From contig RBNI01000026.1 in assembly GCA_003990745.1 (NCBI GenBank), positions 1-54,543 on the forward strand: DNA of 54,543 nt. Reading direction: 5' to 3'. This document shows, in pieces, positions 23,442 to 34,760 of the stretch (its first letter is position 1; each line of letters begins with the position of its first letter). The notes beneath the pieces are model-generated. The model made no database searches. It had not been told where the DNA came from and saw only the letters and a program-made list of their open reading frames with translations. Origin of the DNA: Jimgerdemannia flammicorona (taxonomy: Eukaryota; Mucoromycota; Endogonomycetes; Endogonales; Endogonaceae). A program made the translations under genes and the position numbers.

Positions 23442-24056
23442 ATGGACCTTGCCAGCATTCAAGATACTACCCTTGAACCACAGACCACTACCCTACTTGG
23501 TACTGGAATTGGAGTCAAGCTGCTAGAGAACTATGCTGGAATTATCAAGACTAGGAGTAGTCTGGCCAAAAGCAAAATCTCAGTTAAAGGAGGAGTAATT
23601 GACTCTGATTATACTGGTGAGATCTTCCTCATAGTCAGAAATCACAACCCCACCACCCCATTTGAAGTCAAGAAGTATGACAGGATTGGCCAGATGCTGA
23701 TCTACGAAATCAAGAAACCCAAGATCACTGAAGCCATTGAACTCATCAAGACTAAGAGAGGAGAACAAGACTTTGGATCTACTGGAAGAGGAGTCTATGC
23801 TGCCACCAAGATTACCAAACTTGAGCACAAGAAAGACAAGGACCAGAACAAGTACACATATACTATTGGAGAAAACTTTCCCCTAGAAGAACAACTTCTT
23901 AAGATCCTATACCAGAATGAAGAAGTACTTGCTATAGACTTCAGGGATATCTACAATCAAGAACCCAAGTACTACCATGAAGTTGACACTAGTGATACCA
24001 AGCCTATCTACCAGAAGGTCAGACCCATACTACCTGCCTACAGAGAATGGCTGTGA
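23442..24056 (+). pseudogene. Element 2 dUTPase-like domain, leading into reverse transcriptase
   Basis: dUTPase hydrolyses dUTP to dUMP and keeps uracil out of newly made DNA. Four of the five family motifs are readable: KTRSSLAKS (motif 2), GGVIDSDYTGEI (motif 3, holding the catalytic Asp), YDRIGQMLI (motif 4) and RGEQDFGSTGRG (motif 5, the Gly-rich nucleotide lid). Motif 1 is probably the TLLGTGIGVKL stretch. This piece of 204 codons is open from 23442 to a TGA at 24055 and runs on into the reverse-transcriptase N-terminus (KPIYQKVRPILPAYREW). It is the least damaged stretch of this pol. Confidence 0.82.
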
Positions 24057-25311
24057 GCAGAACTCAAGGAAATGAAAGAAGTTGAAATCATCAAACAAGC
24101 TATCAGTCCCTGAGCTTCACCTATTGTCCTTGCTCCAAAGAAAGGAAGTAAGTCTGGAGAGTTTGCACCAAGACTCTGTATTGACTACAGGAAGCTCAAT
24201 GCCATCACAAAGAAGGATAGACAGCCCTTGCCAAATATTCAAGAAATCCTTACCACTCTTGGAAATAAAGCCAAATACTACACCACCTTGGATCTGTTCT
24301 CAGGCTTCTATTAGATTGGGCTCACTCAAGATGCCAGTCAGAAATCAGCCTTCATCACATCTGATGCCACCTATATTTACATACCTGTAAATGCCATTTG
24401 GAATGTGCAATGCCCCAGCAAGTTTTCAGCGAATAATAAACAGAGTCTTCAGCAATGAGATTGGAAAATAGCTCTTTGTCTATGTTGATGATGTAATCAT
24501 CTTCAGCAATACTGTACAGGAACATGTCAATCACATACAGCTAGCCCTCAAGAAGCTCAAGGAGCATGGCCTTTACATCAAGCCCAAGAAATGCAAGTTT
24601 ACAGCTCAAGAAATCGCCTACCTAGGACACCTCATCAACCAGACCAGAATCCATACAGACTTCATGAAGATTGAGGCTGTTGCAGCCTACCTGAGACCCA
24701 GAACAACTACAGAAGTCTATGCCTTCCTTGGACTGGCCAGCTACTATAGAAGATTCATCAAAGAATACTCCAACATTGCAGCACCTATCTACAAGCTACT
24801 GAAGAAGGAAACCAAATTTGAATCAACCAAGGAATGCTAAGAAACCTTCAATGAACTCAAGACCAGGTTGACCCAAGCACCTATCCTCAGAAGACCAGAT
24901 TGGAACCTAGAATTCATCCTGCAGACAGATGCAAGTACTATAGGACTTGGAGCAGTCCTAGCTCAGAAGAAAGATGGACATGAATATGTCATCTTCTATA
25001 CAAGCTGAGGTACCCATAGAGCAGAACAGAACTATGAGTCATGCAAGCTTGAATGCTTAGCAGTAGTTTGGGCAGTAGACAAGTTCCACTACTACCTAGC
25101 TGGGAAACACTTCACCATTCAAACAGACTATTCTGCTCTTGCCTGGTTATTCCACACTCTAAACCCTAAAGAAATATATGCCAGATGGATCTACAGGCTG
25201 CAAGAGTATGACTGTACTGTCAAGCACCACTCAGGAAGAACTAACACCAATGCTGATGCACTCTCAAGGATACTCCAAAACACTCCCATCAAGATTACTC
25301 AACATGAATAA
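24057..25311 (+). pseudogene. Element 2 reverse transcriptase and RNase H (broken)
   Basis: Readable RT motifs are [46 protein letters not shown] and an intact FVYVDDVIIFS near 24476. Later FLGLASYYRRFIKEYSNIAA and the RNase H pieces [26 protein letters not shown] and FTIQTDYSALAWLF follow, ending with NADALSR near 25265. A frameshift near 24385 separates the first half from the YVDD half. Stops such as TGA in YTS-TGA-GTHRAEQN (CGA expected) interrupt it. Confidence 0.88.
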
Positions 25312-25477
25312 GGAGCTATACTATGGATTAATCAGCTACTTTGGGCAGCAGAAGATGCCCAACCACCTTGAACTCTGGACAATCACTATTATCAACCAGA
25401 CTTGGAAACAGTTTGAACTAGACAACACTATACTCAGAAAAGGAGAAAAGCTAGTAATACCTGAACATAAGAAGTAT

Positions 25478-26549
25478 TAAGTAATGTAGGAAGTATATGA
25501 GCAAAGACATCTAGGAGGAACCAATATATATGATAAGGCAAGAAGAACCATGTAATGGCCTAAGATGGAAGAAGACCTGAACCAATTTGTCAAAGGGTGT
25601 GACAAGTGCCAAAAACAGAAACAAGATCAGTAAGACCAGGTACCTGGATCATTAATAATTGAGCCTATCCCCTTCCACTACATCATAATAGATATTATTG
25701 GGCCATTACTAGTAATACTATCAGGAAACTGCTATATTATAGTTATTATAGATCTCTTTACTAAATAGATAGAAGCAGGAGCATTACAAGAAGCCAATGC
25801 CCTCTCTATAGCTGACTTCCTGTATCAAGAAATCATCTGCTGCTATAAGACACCAAAGAAAATCACAACAGACTGTGGTACAGAATTTGTCAATAGATTT
25901 TATGAGATAATATATCAGAAATACAAGATCCAGTACATCAAGACCACTGCATATCACTCTCAAGGAAATAGACAGACAGAGAGAACCAATAAGACCCTCA
26001 AGAACATCCTGGCAAAAATCTCAGAGACATATGAGAATTGGGATAATTATCTCCCAACTACCCTCTCTGTCCTATAAGACATATGGTCACAGAGCACACA
26101 CTTTACCCAAGAGAACTGCTCTTCGGAGAAAAAGATTCTGATGGAATCTTAGCCACAAATCTAGATCTAACTTGGAGACAGGTCGATGCAGAAATCCAGA
26201 GACTATACCAAATCAGAAAGAAGGCTGAAGATTACATCATCAAGTCACAAGTGCTGATAAGGAAGAATGCAGAAAAGAATCACAAGACCCTAGAACCCAT
26301 CCAAATTAGAGAAAAGGTCCTATTATATTGAAATATAGTAGAAGCCTCATAGTTGCAAAAACTGGAGCCCAAATGGGAAGGACCCTTCTATGTGCAAGAT
26401 ATCAAGAGAACTACCTTCTGGCTTAGAAAAATCTCAGGAACCATACTGCCTACTACAGTATATAGGAACAGACTCAAGAAGTACCATAAACCTATACAAG
26501 AGAAGCAAAATGTGATAACTGCTCATGAGGTTCTAGTCTGCGAATTATA
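25478..26549 (+). pseudogene. Element 2 integrase (broken)
   Basis: The zinc-binding N-terminus is legible (EQRHLGGTNIYDKARR then FVKGCDKCQKQK). The core carries the D,D,E triad in context: IIDIIGPLL near 25690, TTDCGTEFVNRF near 25868 and GNRQTERTNKTLKN near 25970. The C-terminal part (26083-26549) has the KLEPKWEGPFYVQDI and VYRNRLKKYH motifs common to Ty3/gypsy integrases, and I see no chromodomain. A frameshift near 26070 and TAA/TAG stops break it. Confidence 0.85.
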
Positions 26550-26823
26550 ACAGCATATCCCATGACCAGCAGGCTATCTATCTGGACCATTCTCTAAGAG
26601 ATACAGCACTAGCAACTACTTATCCATGAGACTTTTGAAACCAGAGGAATTCAAACTGTCAACTGATTGATCAAGATCAGAATCAGGCCCTTACTCTATA
26701 TGAAGGGAGTGACCCTTCACCATCACACCAAAATACATAGAGAAGACACTAGCCCATAAACACCACTTTTTGACCCCTTGCCAGAGGTTATGGGATCAGC
26801 AAATTTTTCAGGACTGGACCAAT

Positions 26824-26863
26824 GAATAAGGATACTCGAGAAGATCCTTATTCAGGAGGAAGA
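26824..26863 (+). other. Perfect hairpin plus polypurine tract, element 2
   Basis: GAATAAGGAT (26824-26833), a 10-nt loop, and ATCCTTATTC (26844-26853) form a perfect 10-bp stem. The polypurine tract AGGAGGAAGA (26854-26863) follows with no gap, and the 3' LTR begins at 26864. A hairpin in the same place occurs in the third Ty3/gypsy family. Confidence 0.8.
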
Positions 26864-28420
26864 TGTAATGGTGATCCCAGAATGATGACATCAGCACAGG
26901 AGACAGTCTTTTCTTGCAAGCCACCAGATCGGAGTACAAGAAGATCATATGGCATATGAGATGAGCAATGATGACCAACTGTGAGTCATTGTGACCACAG
27001 TTCAGATATCTTGAGGAATATAAAAGAAGAATCAAGGAACTGCAGTAGCAGCAACCAACAAGACCCACCAATCCCAAAATAGCTCAAAGACTTACTACAA
27101 ACAAAATGCCTGCTGCTCACCAAACCTCAAGATCAAGGAATCACTAAGGCATCTCAGTTGAAGAAAGGATATTCTAAGACATCAGAAGAGCCATAAGGAC
27201 CCACTTAAGAAGGACTCCTAGTGTCAACCTGAGTACTGCCAATCCTTATCACTTTATTCTCTACTGCCATGAAATAGAAACAAGAATCACTATTGCTACT
27301 GAATGCCTCCAAATGTGGCAGAAGTATGAAATAGGAAACCTCCTCTGCCAGGAGTTCTCACAGGCCAGCTCTCAAGAGCTACAAGATGCCACTCCCATGG
27401 ATATATACAAGGTAAGGACAGCTAAGAAGATCCATCAGATCTTCAGACATGCACTATAGTCGATCCCCAACTTAGAGTATGTTAGAGTCTCAGATTTCAG
27501 AGATCTGTCATTCTGCCATATCAATGCACTAGAAGCCAGAGTGGCTACAGAAGTCCAGTCCACTATCACCCTCAATAGTAATGAAGTAGAAGACTTCTGA
27601 TATCCCATTCTCCAGAACAACCCAGATCAATTTCTGCAAGGATTGATCTCAGTATTCTAAGGCCCAAGCATCCAGATTAGACCCCCCCCAAGATCCCACA
27701 TTTGTCCCCTATTTCATAGAAGAGAACCTCATAGACTGGAGAGTACCAGACCTCCTTCCCACTGCCGAATGTGATGATGGCATCAGTGATGACATCATCC
27801 CACACAATATCGAAGCACACAAAACATGTGACCTATGTGATAATGACAATAAGACAGATGAGATGTTCACAGACCTCATCTCTTTCGAAGACATCCTGAC
27901 CTCTGATGATGAAGCCTCTATAGTCTTGAACATTCTGCTCTAAGTTCCTTGGTTATACTGAATAATGCTAGCACTGGTATTCTGATGTAATACTGAATAA
28001 TGCTGGCACTGGCATTCTGATGTAATACTGAATTATACCAATATCCTGAACCTGTACAACCATCAGTACTAACTCTGGAACTTAGTAGTTTTTCCTATCC
28101 TGGCATTTTATTTTAGTCATTGAAATTTATATTTAGCTTTATATCTTAACAACCATTGAATTATATTTTGTATAAATACTCCTCTTATTTCCTCTGAAAT
28201 AAAGTCAGTCAATTTAGTTCCTCTTAGTACAATACATATACTTCCTTGCAAGCAATCTAAGAGATAACAAGATAGTTTAAAGATAAGAAGTTTGAGAACT
28301 ATAAGATCTTGGGAAGGCACTCCAATAAGAACTTGCTTATAACAAACTTAAGTTAGTCTAAGAGATATACCTTGAAAAGAATCTGGCATATTTGAAGGAC
28401 TCAGTAACTACTACATGACA
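26864..28420 (+). repeat. 3' LTR of Ty3/gypsy element 2
   Basis: TGTAATGG...CTACATGACA, 1557 bp, paired with 19605-21163. The LTRs differ mainly by transitions, including places where one copy has TG and the other CA, as expected from decay of an ancestral CG. Confidence 0.93.
27106..27943 (+). pseudogene. LTR-borne ORF, 3' copy (unknown protein)
   Basis: The same reading frame as in the 5' LTR, starting MPAAHQTSRSRNH and ending LTSDDEASIVLNILL. Its premature stops fall at different codons from the 5' copy: TAA where the other has CAA, TAG where it has TGG (near 27457), TGA where it has TGG (near 27598). A nine-C run near 27682 adds one base. The complementary stop pattern means the element inserted with this frame open or nearly so. 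Confidence 0.7.
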
Positions 28421-30069
28421 GTATTTATATATTTTTATAAATAATATATATATATTCTAATTGTAATAAGATCAACAGAGGCTAAAGCTTTTGAAGTATT
28501 CTGCTTCAGTCCAGTTCATGTATAATTGTAATAAGTTCTAAATATTATAATTAATAAATATAAATTAGTATTATTATTAAATTATTATTAAAATTTAATA
28601 ATATATTATATACCTATAATACTTTTTTATACTACTCTAAAAATATTTTATATAATTAAGTTCACAGAGAAACTTAGGATAAAAAATGCATTTATGACCT
28701 AATTTTTCAATAACTTCTTAAATAAGTGGCTTCTGTGCTTTAAAATCCTCTTGAAGAGATAGAATTTATATAGTATAATAATCTTCTTTTTTGTATTTTT
28801 TCTTGCATTTCTTCTTAAATATTCTCTTCAAAGATTTCTTTCTTCAAGTACTTGTTTTAAGCTCTTTGCTTTACTATGCAGTTTAACAATTTCATATTTT
28901 GATAAAAATATTATTTCTTAAGTGATATTGTTAAACTTTATAATTCTTATAAATAGCTGTTTTTCACTAGATCCAAGATTCATCTTGTAAGCAAATAAAG
29001 TATTTGATATATATATGAAATATCCTTAACTATGATTAAATGCAAATACTACTATACAGTTGAGATTAATAGTATTAAAAATTAGAATAGCTTTGTTTCT
29101 AATCTAATAATATATTATTAATTTATATTGTAAGTATTTTTTATTTAATCTATTTACTAAATTTAATTATTATTATATATAAAGATATATATCTGATCTA
29201 TTAGATTATTTTCATTCTAATAATCTTTCTTAGCTTTTCTAATTTCAAGTAGACAATAAGCTTCTTTTGAAGGCTTTGGACTCTTTATATCTTTATATTA
29301 TTTCTCAGATATAGCCAGTCTTTCAATAGTATCTAGTAGAAAGTTACTAATCATTATACTAGTATCTCTACTTTTTTTTTCTTAGAGAAAATTGTTCTTT
29401 TGATTTCTACTTATAGTTTAGATCATCATTAGTATTAAAAGTAGCCTTATCATATATCACTAGAATATATTATTATCTAAGAGGAATATTATATTATAAT
29501 GATTAAAAATCTTCATCATATTGAATTATAAATAGTTTTCAGTCAACCATCTGCTTTAAAAATTATTCATGAGATACTTTAATATTATCTCTTTTATGAT
29601 TATCAATATAAAGTCCTTTTCTATATCTACTGTAAGTATAGTACATCTTTAGCATCTATTTTCTTACTGTATTTTTATAAATCTTTATTAATTCTACTGA
29701 TATTGACAAAATCTCTTCTTCTAAATATTTTTTAAGAGATTTTGAAGTAGTAGTAAAATATTCTTTTCTAAACAATTTTAACTATAAGTTTAATATTTTT
29801 ATCTTTAAGAAGACTTTTCTTTTTAGTATATCTTTCTTGCTGAGAAATAGAAAGAGTTTTATTATTAATCTAATCTTATATCTATCTTCTTAAAAGCTTT
29901 ACATAGTATAAGCATTTATTGATACTTTCTATAATTAGTTGACTAGCTTGAGAAGTACTCCTATTATTATTTCTAAATACTCTATATATTGTGATATATA
30001 ATGTTATTTTAGAATATAATTTATAGATAAATTCTCCAAACTCTTCAAATAAACTTTAAGTATAGTAAT
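28421..30069 (-). pseudogene. AT-rich spacer with a fossil transposase-like gene
   Basis: Mostly A/T, with almost no CpG. On the minus strand, between about 29900 and 29200, a decayed protein is readable: YRKGLYIDNHKRDNIKVSHE, then IIQYDEDF, then ILVIYDKATFNTNDDLNYK and SLRKK. This resembles fungal DDE-type transposase-like proteins that have a Y-K-G-x-Y-x-D-G-H-E motif and a later D-E-S-T-F-N-A-N-D motif. Many stops interrupt it. I could not define ends or terminal repeats. The rest (28421-29200) shows nothing recognisable. Confidence 0.45.
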
Positions 30070-30300
30070 ATGAGGTTCTCAGCTACTATTAGTTTTTTTT
30101 ATCTTTGTCATTATTATTATCTTCTTCTTCTTCCTCATTATCTTATCTCTCATTATCATCTTCTTCTCTCTCATCTTCTTCTTTTTCATCTTCTTCATCT
30201 TCATCATTTTCATCTTCTCTCTTATTATTATCATCTATATTATAATTGTAATTATAATTATAATTAATATATTATTAATATTATTAATATTTATATAATA
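30070..30300. repeat. Low-complexity TTC/TTAT tract
   Basis: Pyrimidine-rich (TCATCTTCTTC-type) sequence grading into ATAATTATAATT. The open frame across it is a product of composition, not a gene. Confidence 0.85.
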
Positions 30301-30456
30301 ATATTTATATACTTAAATTTTTTTCCTCAAGTTTATAATATCTTAAAACTTTTTAGTACTGGTTTTGTTTAGCTAGTCTTGGTATTTTATTATAACTAAA
30401 AATATAAACTTAATAATTTAGTAAAATCTATAGAAAGGTGATTTGGGTAAATATAG

Positions 30457-31852
30457 TATAACAAACCAAAATGTACCACCTAAATTATAACTTAGCCAGA
30501 TAACATGGGCTCCCAACATAATGTGACTTCTAGTATATCATAGTTACTCATGTCCACTATACTTATAATTAGCCAGGATACTAGACCAGGGTTGTTTATC
30601 CATATCCTGAGGACACACCTGTGTCCAGTGGACACACTCATATCCTGCAGACATACTCATGTCCTGCAGACATACTCATGTTCTGTAGATACACCTGTAT
30701 CCAGAGAATACACCTAAACATTACCAGAAGTAGTAAATCTATAGTTAGCCACATAGTAACCAGATAGCAACCAATCTGTATAAAATATCCCAGAGACAAG
30801 AGTGAATAAACCTCAGTCTAAAATTGAATCTAAAGCAAAAGACAAATCTGCCTACCATACTTTGAGAGGAACTCTATAGCTACTGTTAGGAGATTGTAAG
30901 CAAAGCATTCCTTTTCCACTCCAGTCTACTTTCCAATACAAAGTCTGAGTTTGTTGCCAAAGTTTGAGTGAAGAACTTTGCCACCTTTTGAAGAGAAGTC
31001 TGCTACTTAAGAAATAAGCCACACTATTGATTTGCTTGCCAGATAAGCCTGAAGATTTCCACCTTTCTACTGCTAAGAAAGCTGCCTTGCTCAAGCCAGT
31101 TTCTGATATAACTTCACAGTAAATCCATTTGTACAAATGAAGCCAGTCTTTGATGCAACTTTGCTAAGAGACCCTTTCCCAAAGCTATCAGTTATATTTT
31201 TTAGTTGAAGCCACTGTTTTCAAGTTATCTACATTCTCAGAAAACCTCACTGATTCAGGAAGAATCTGCAACATCCAAGTTATTTGTTCTCAGTGAGCCT
31301 GATTCAGAAGAACTGCTGAGTTATTATTCCCAGAAGCCTGATTCAGAGAATCTGCCACCAGTATAATTCCCAGTAAGCCACTATTTCAGAGAAGCCACAC
31401 CAAATCAAGCCATCTGCCAGAAATCATATACTTTTAGAGATCATCATGCTACACAAAGATCATTATGCAGAGATCATCACTACTCAAGAAAGAAACTGCT
31501 AAATCACCAGATTATCATGTATAAGGAATCTGCTATACTATACAGAAATCACCTATTACTTAAGAAAAAAATCACTCATGCTACATTTGAAATTCTACTA
31601 ATTCCCAGTTGACCCAAGAAGGAAACCCATTCACACAAATCACTGCTATACCCAGAGAACCATCCCAATAAGGAAACCTGACGAAATTGACCATTATATC
31701 TAGAACTTGACTATTATATCACTAAACACCAACAAGGACCTCAGGAATCTTAAAACATTTTATTGCTTTTTAACAAAGTAACTGGGAGCTCAAGCCAAAC
31801 TACACTAACCTCCAACCTTGTAATTTGCCTCCATTGAGCCAGGTACATTACA
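30457..31852 (+). repeat. 5' LTR of Ty3/gypsy element 3
   Basis: Pairs with 39410-40791. It holds a short tandem array at about 30600-30715 with units such as TCCTGCAGACATACTCATG. The second half contains many GAATCTGC and AGATCATCA short repeats. A long antisense frame in it is discounted. Confidence 0.92.
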
Positions 31853-31854
31853 TT

Positions 31855-31863
31855 TGGGGGCTC
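31855..31863 (+). other. Primer-binding site of element 3, proline-tRNA-like
   Basis: TGGGGGCTC begins two bases after the 5' LTR. It is identical to the first nine bases of the well-known proline-tRNA primer site used by murine gammaretroviruses, and it diverges after that. Confidence 0.55.
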
Positions 31864-31888
31864 AACTAGAAATAGATTTCAAATCAAT

Positions 31889-33360
31889 GTGACTTTTCAG
31901 CTCACAAGAACCCACAGTCAAACTGGATACATTTGATACAATACCAATCTCTGCCACTACAGAAGAATCAGTTATTACCAGCATCTGGACAGAAAGAGAA
32001 GTAATCACATCAAGACTTGCCAACTACCTAGTATTAGAAGGATCCCAATCAGAACCAGAAGCCAGTATAGTCTGAAATCCCCAACCAGATCAACCAGATA
32101 ATACAGATGGCCCTGTTGGAGATTTTGAAGAACTTGCACAAGAACTAGAAGATCTTATTATACAAGCCTGAGATCTTACAGCCAGATACCTCATACCAGT
32201 TTCACCAATCTCACCAATAGAACCTTTACCACTAGCCCTTGCAGAATTGGAAGTAGTTTATACAAGAATATCTAGGCTCATTCTACTTCATCCAAGGTCC
32301 AGAACCCTATCCTCAAGATACTCAAGCACCCCCATTTCCAGTGATAATTCAGAAAGTGAATCCAAATCAGAATTAGGACCAGAACCAGAATCAGAAGAAA
32401 GTGATGATGAAATGGCCACCTTACTACCAACCTTTGCAAGATATCTGGAGAAAGACTCCAGAGAATTCCTTGATGGAATTGAAGGAATCACAGCCCTGAG
32501 GAATCTTTCAGATAAAAGAAAAATCACCATCTACAAGGCCTAGCTCAGAGAACCAGCCAGAGGAACAGCAAATGACCCAAATTCAGAACTAGTGAGACAG
32601 ATACAAGCAGCAGCATCTTATGAGCTAGAATATATAGCCATGGTCTACTGGCTTATTAAAAAGTATACAGAAAATGAAACCTGCCACAAGGCTCAAGAAT
32701 CCATTATAGGGATGAAGATAAATCTTAGAGAATCACCCAGAGCCTTCTTCACAAGAATCCAGAAGAGAATGTATGCTACTGGGTTCAATGCCACCAACCA
32801 GGACATCATAGGTCCAATTACCTTCATGAATGGAATTCCTCTGAACATTGCCCAGCATGTCCACACCTTAGGCATCAGAAGGTCTGAAGAGCAAGTAGAT
32901 GTAGTCCAAGGATTCTTTAATATCAGACAAGGAACTACCTGGAGTGATCATGGTAAGAAGGATAATAAGAAAGACATTCTGGTCAAAGCCCTACAAGGAC
33001 TCCTCTAAGAACAAGAGAGATCTGAAGAAAGAAGACTAGCTAAAGAAGAAAAGAAAGATAGAAGTAAAATCCAAGACCTCAGCTCCAAGTTAGACTGATT
33101 GGTTGGACAGATTGAAAAACTTATCATATGTAAAAACTGGAGTTACCAAGACAACAGAGGATACCCACCACAGAGGAGCCAAGACTATCCACTCAGAGAT
33201 AATAGGAGCTATCAGCAAAAAGAAAGAAGATATTCTGTCTGAGATAGAGCCCAAGTTCAATGCTTTTACTATGAACAATTTGGATACTATACCACTGAAT
33301 GTAACAATAAAAGAAGTGATTGAAGAGACTCAGAACCACTAAACCAAAGGAATGACACTC
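31889..33360 (+). pseudogene. Element 3 gag with zinc knuckle (broken)
   Basis: The frame opens soon after the primer site. It includes an acidic stretch (SDNSESESKSELGPEPESEE), the capsid-like part LPTFARYLEKDSREFLDGI and SPRAFFTRIQKRMYATGFNA, and a knuckle near 33255 reading CFYYEQFGYYTTEC. CFYCEQFGHYATEC-like spacing is expected, so the second Cys and the His have both become Tyr (a G-to-A and a C-to-T change). Stops at TAG codons interrupt the 5' part, and a frame change lies near 33100. Confidence 0.78.
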
Positions 33361-33879
33361 AGTACAAGAAGACTGAAGCCCATCTTATTGAAGATTTCGA
33401 GGAGGTAAGCAACAGTGAAGACTACAGTGACCTGGACCTGTACTCTATCAAGGTCACCACTCAAAAAACAGTCTATCCAGTAGAAAAGAGAAAGAGATCC
33501 ATAGGAAGACCATCCAGGAATATCAGCAGAAGAATTATCCAGGAAGAAGATGAAGAGCATGAAGAGGAGTAAGTAGAAATACCTTCCTGAACTCCCTTAC
33601 CTTTTGTTCCTGAAACAAATAAGCTGCTACCAGAAGATGAAGAAATGGAACATGAAGAATAGAAGCCTGCTGCTTCAAAGCCCAAGAAGAAGTATACCCC
33701 AAAGACTATGCCTAGAGACATCTACAATGAAGCCTGGTAGAAGATTCAAGAGGCCAAGATAGAAGTCCCTCTCCTGCAGTTCCTGCAACTAACATTAGCT
33801 GGAGTTTGAAACAAATTGCTGAGAACCACCAGGTCTAGCACTGGCTGAGTTCCAATTCCACAATAAGAACCAGTCTCCA

Positions 33880-34320
33880 TTCCTATCCAAGCTGCAGAAA
33901 GACATATCAGCACTTACTTATATGGAGACATTGGAGGACAAAAGGCAAAAATCCTCATAGACACAGGAGCAGTAGTCTGTGTTATTGTCAAACAGTTTCT
34001 AGACACCCTCCAATGGCCCATTGATGGACCATCCAACCTCAGCATCATAGTAGCAGATGGAGCCCAAACTCAACCCCTTGGAAAAGTATGAAACATTACT
34101 ATTTCCCTTGGACACATTCAGTTCTCCATCCTGAAAGCTGTTGTCACTGAAGCTGTCACCTATGATATGATCCTTGGTACTAACTAGATGAAGGAAATGA
34201 ATACAGTTATTGATATCAGTCAACAAGTACTCAAGTTTGACTACTGGGACAAGAAGTACAGAGTCAAGGTGACCAGCTATAAGCAATTAAAGAAAAAGAA
34301 GAAGGTTACTATCTAGGAAG
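33880..34320 (+). pseudogene. Element 3 aspartic protease (broken)
   Basis: GGQKAKILIDTGAVVCVIVK gives an intact DTGA catalytic motif near 33957. NLSIIVADGAQTQPLGKV is the flap region and AVTYDMILGTN the C-terminal motif. A TGA and a TAG interrupt it. Upstream (33360-33880) is a Lys/Glu-rich linker. Confidence 0.82.
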
Positions 34321-34479
34321 AATATGCCAGCAGTGAAAAATCTACTATAGAAGAGGAAGAAGAATCTGAAGATAGAAATGATCTCAGACTCAATCCCAGG
34401 ATCAATCTAGTGGATGACAGACCAGAAGACAATGTATGAGCCAAGAACACTATCCCCATTACTATTGGAGCCATTGCAG

Positions 34480-34760
34480 GAGAAATCAAAGGATACCCTA
34501 TCTGCCTTAAGAGATACAAGTGCCCTGAGCACTCCTCCAAGATCATTGGGATAAGGAATTCACCTGGCACAGCCTGCCCTGAGTGCAGAAGGAAGAAGAA
34601 GAAATGCAGACATGTTCTGGAGACACCTGCAGCTGAAGCTGCAGAAGTACAAGCAATTTGGGGCCAAGAATTATCTGAGGAAGAAGAAGTTCCTGACAAA
34701 GAAGTTCTCAAACAAGAAGCATCTGAAGAAGAAGTGGTCCCTGAACTCATTCTCTAAGAT
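34480..34760 (+). pseudogene. Element 3 Cys/His-rich module between protease and dUTPase
   Basis: The frame shows YPICLKRYKCPEH, then about 15 residues, then ACPECRRKKKKCRH. Both halves have pairs of Cys and a His, as in small zinc-binding folds. It sits at the same place in pol as the Cys-rich module of element 2, with different spacing. An acidic Glu-rich tail follows. The next 900 bases (34760-35690) continue the polyprotein in fragments that I cannot assign. Confidence 0.5.

Larger units (their letters stand above)
19605..28420 (+). mobile_element. Ty3/gypsy element 2 with dUTPase-like domain, plus strand
   Basis: LTRs at 19605-21163 and 26864-28420 (1559 and 1557 bp) begin TGTAA. They end TGATA and TGACA respectively. 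A GTAT duplication (possibly GTATT) flanks it at 19601 and 28421. A primer site follows the left LTR, and a hairpin and polypurine tract precede the right one. The interior encodes, in order, gag with a zinc knuckle, protease, a Cys-rich module, a dUTPase-like domain, reverse transcriptase, RNase H and integrase. Only scattered stops and a few frameshifts break it, so it is younger or less mutated than the chromovirus. Confidence 0.92.

Noticed and set aside
30070..30267. Plus-strand frame rich in Leu, His and Tyr
   Set aside because: Low-complexity pyrimidine tract.
30852..31136. Antisense frame in the LTR of element 3 (also at 40042-40338)
   Set aside because: The antisense of these A/C-rich, G-poor LTRs tends to be open by composition. 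Unlike the element 2 LTR ORF, I did not find complementary stop patterns supporting it.
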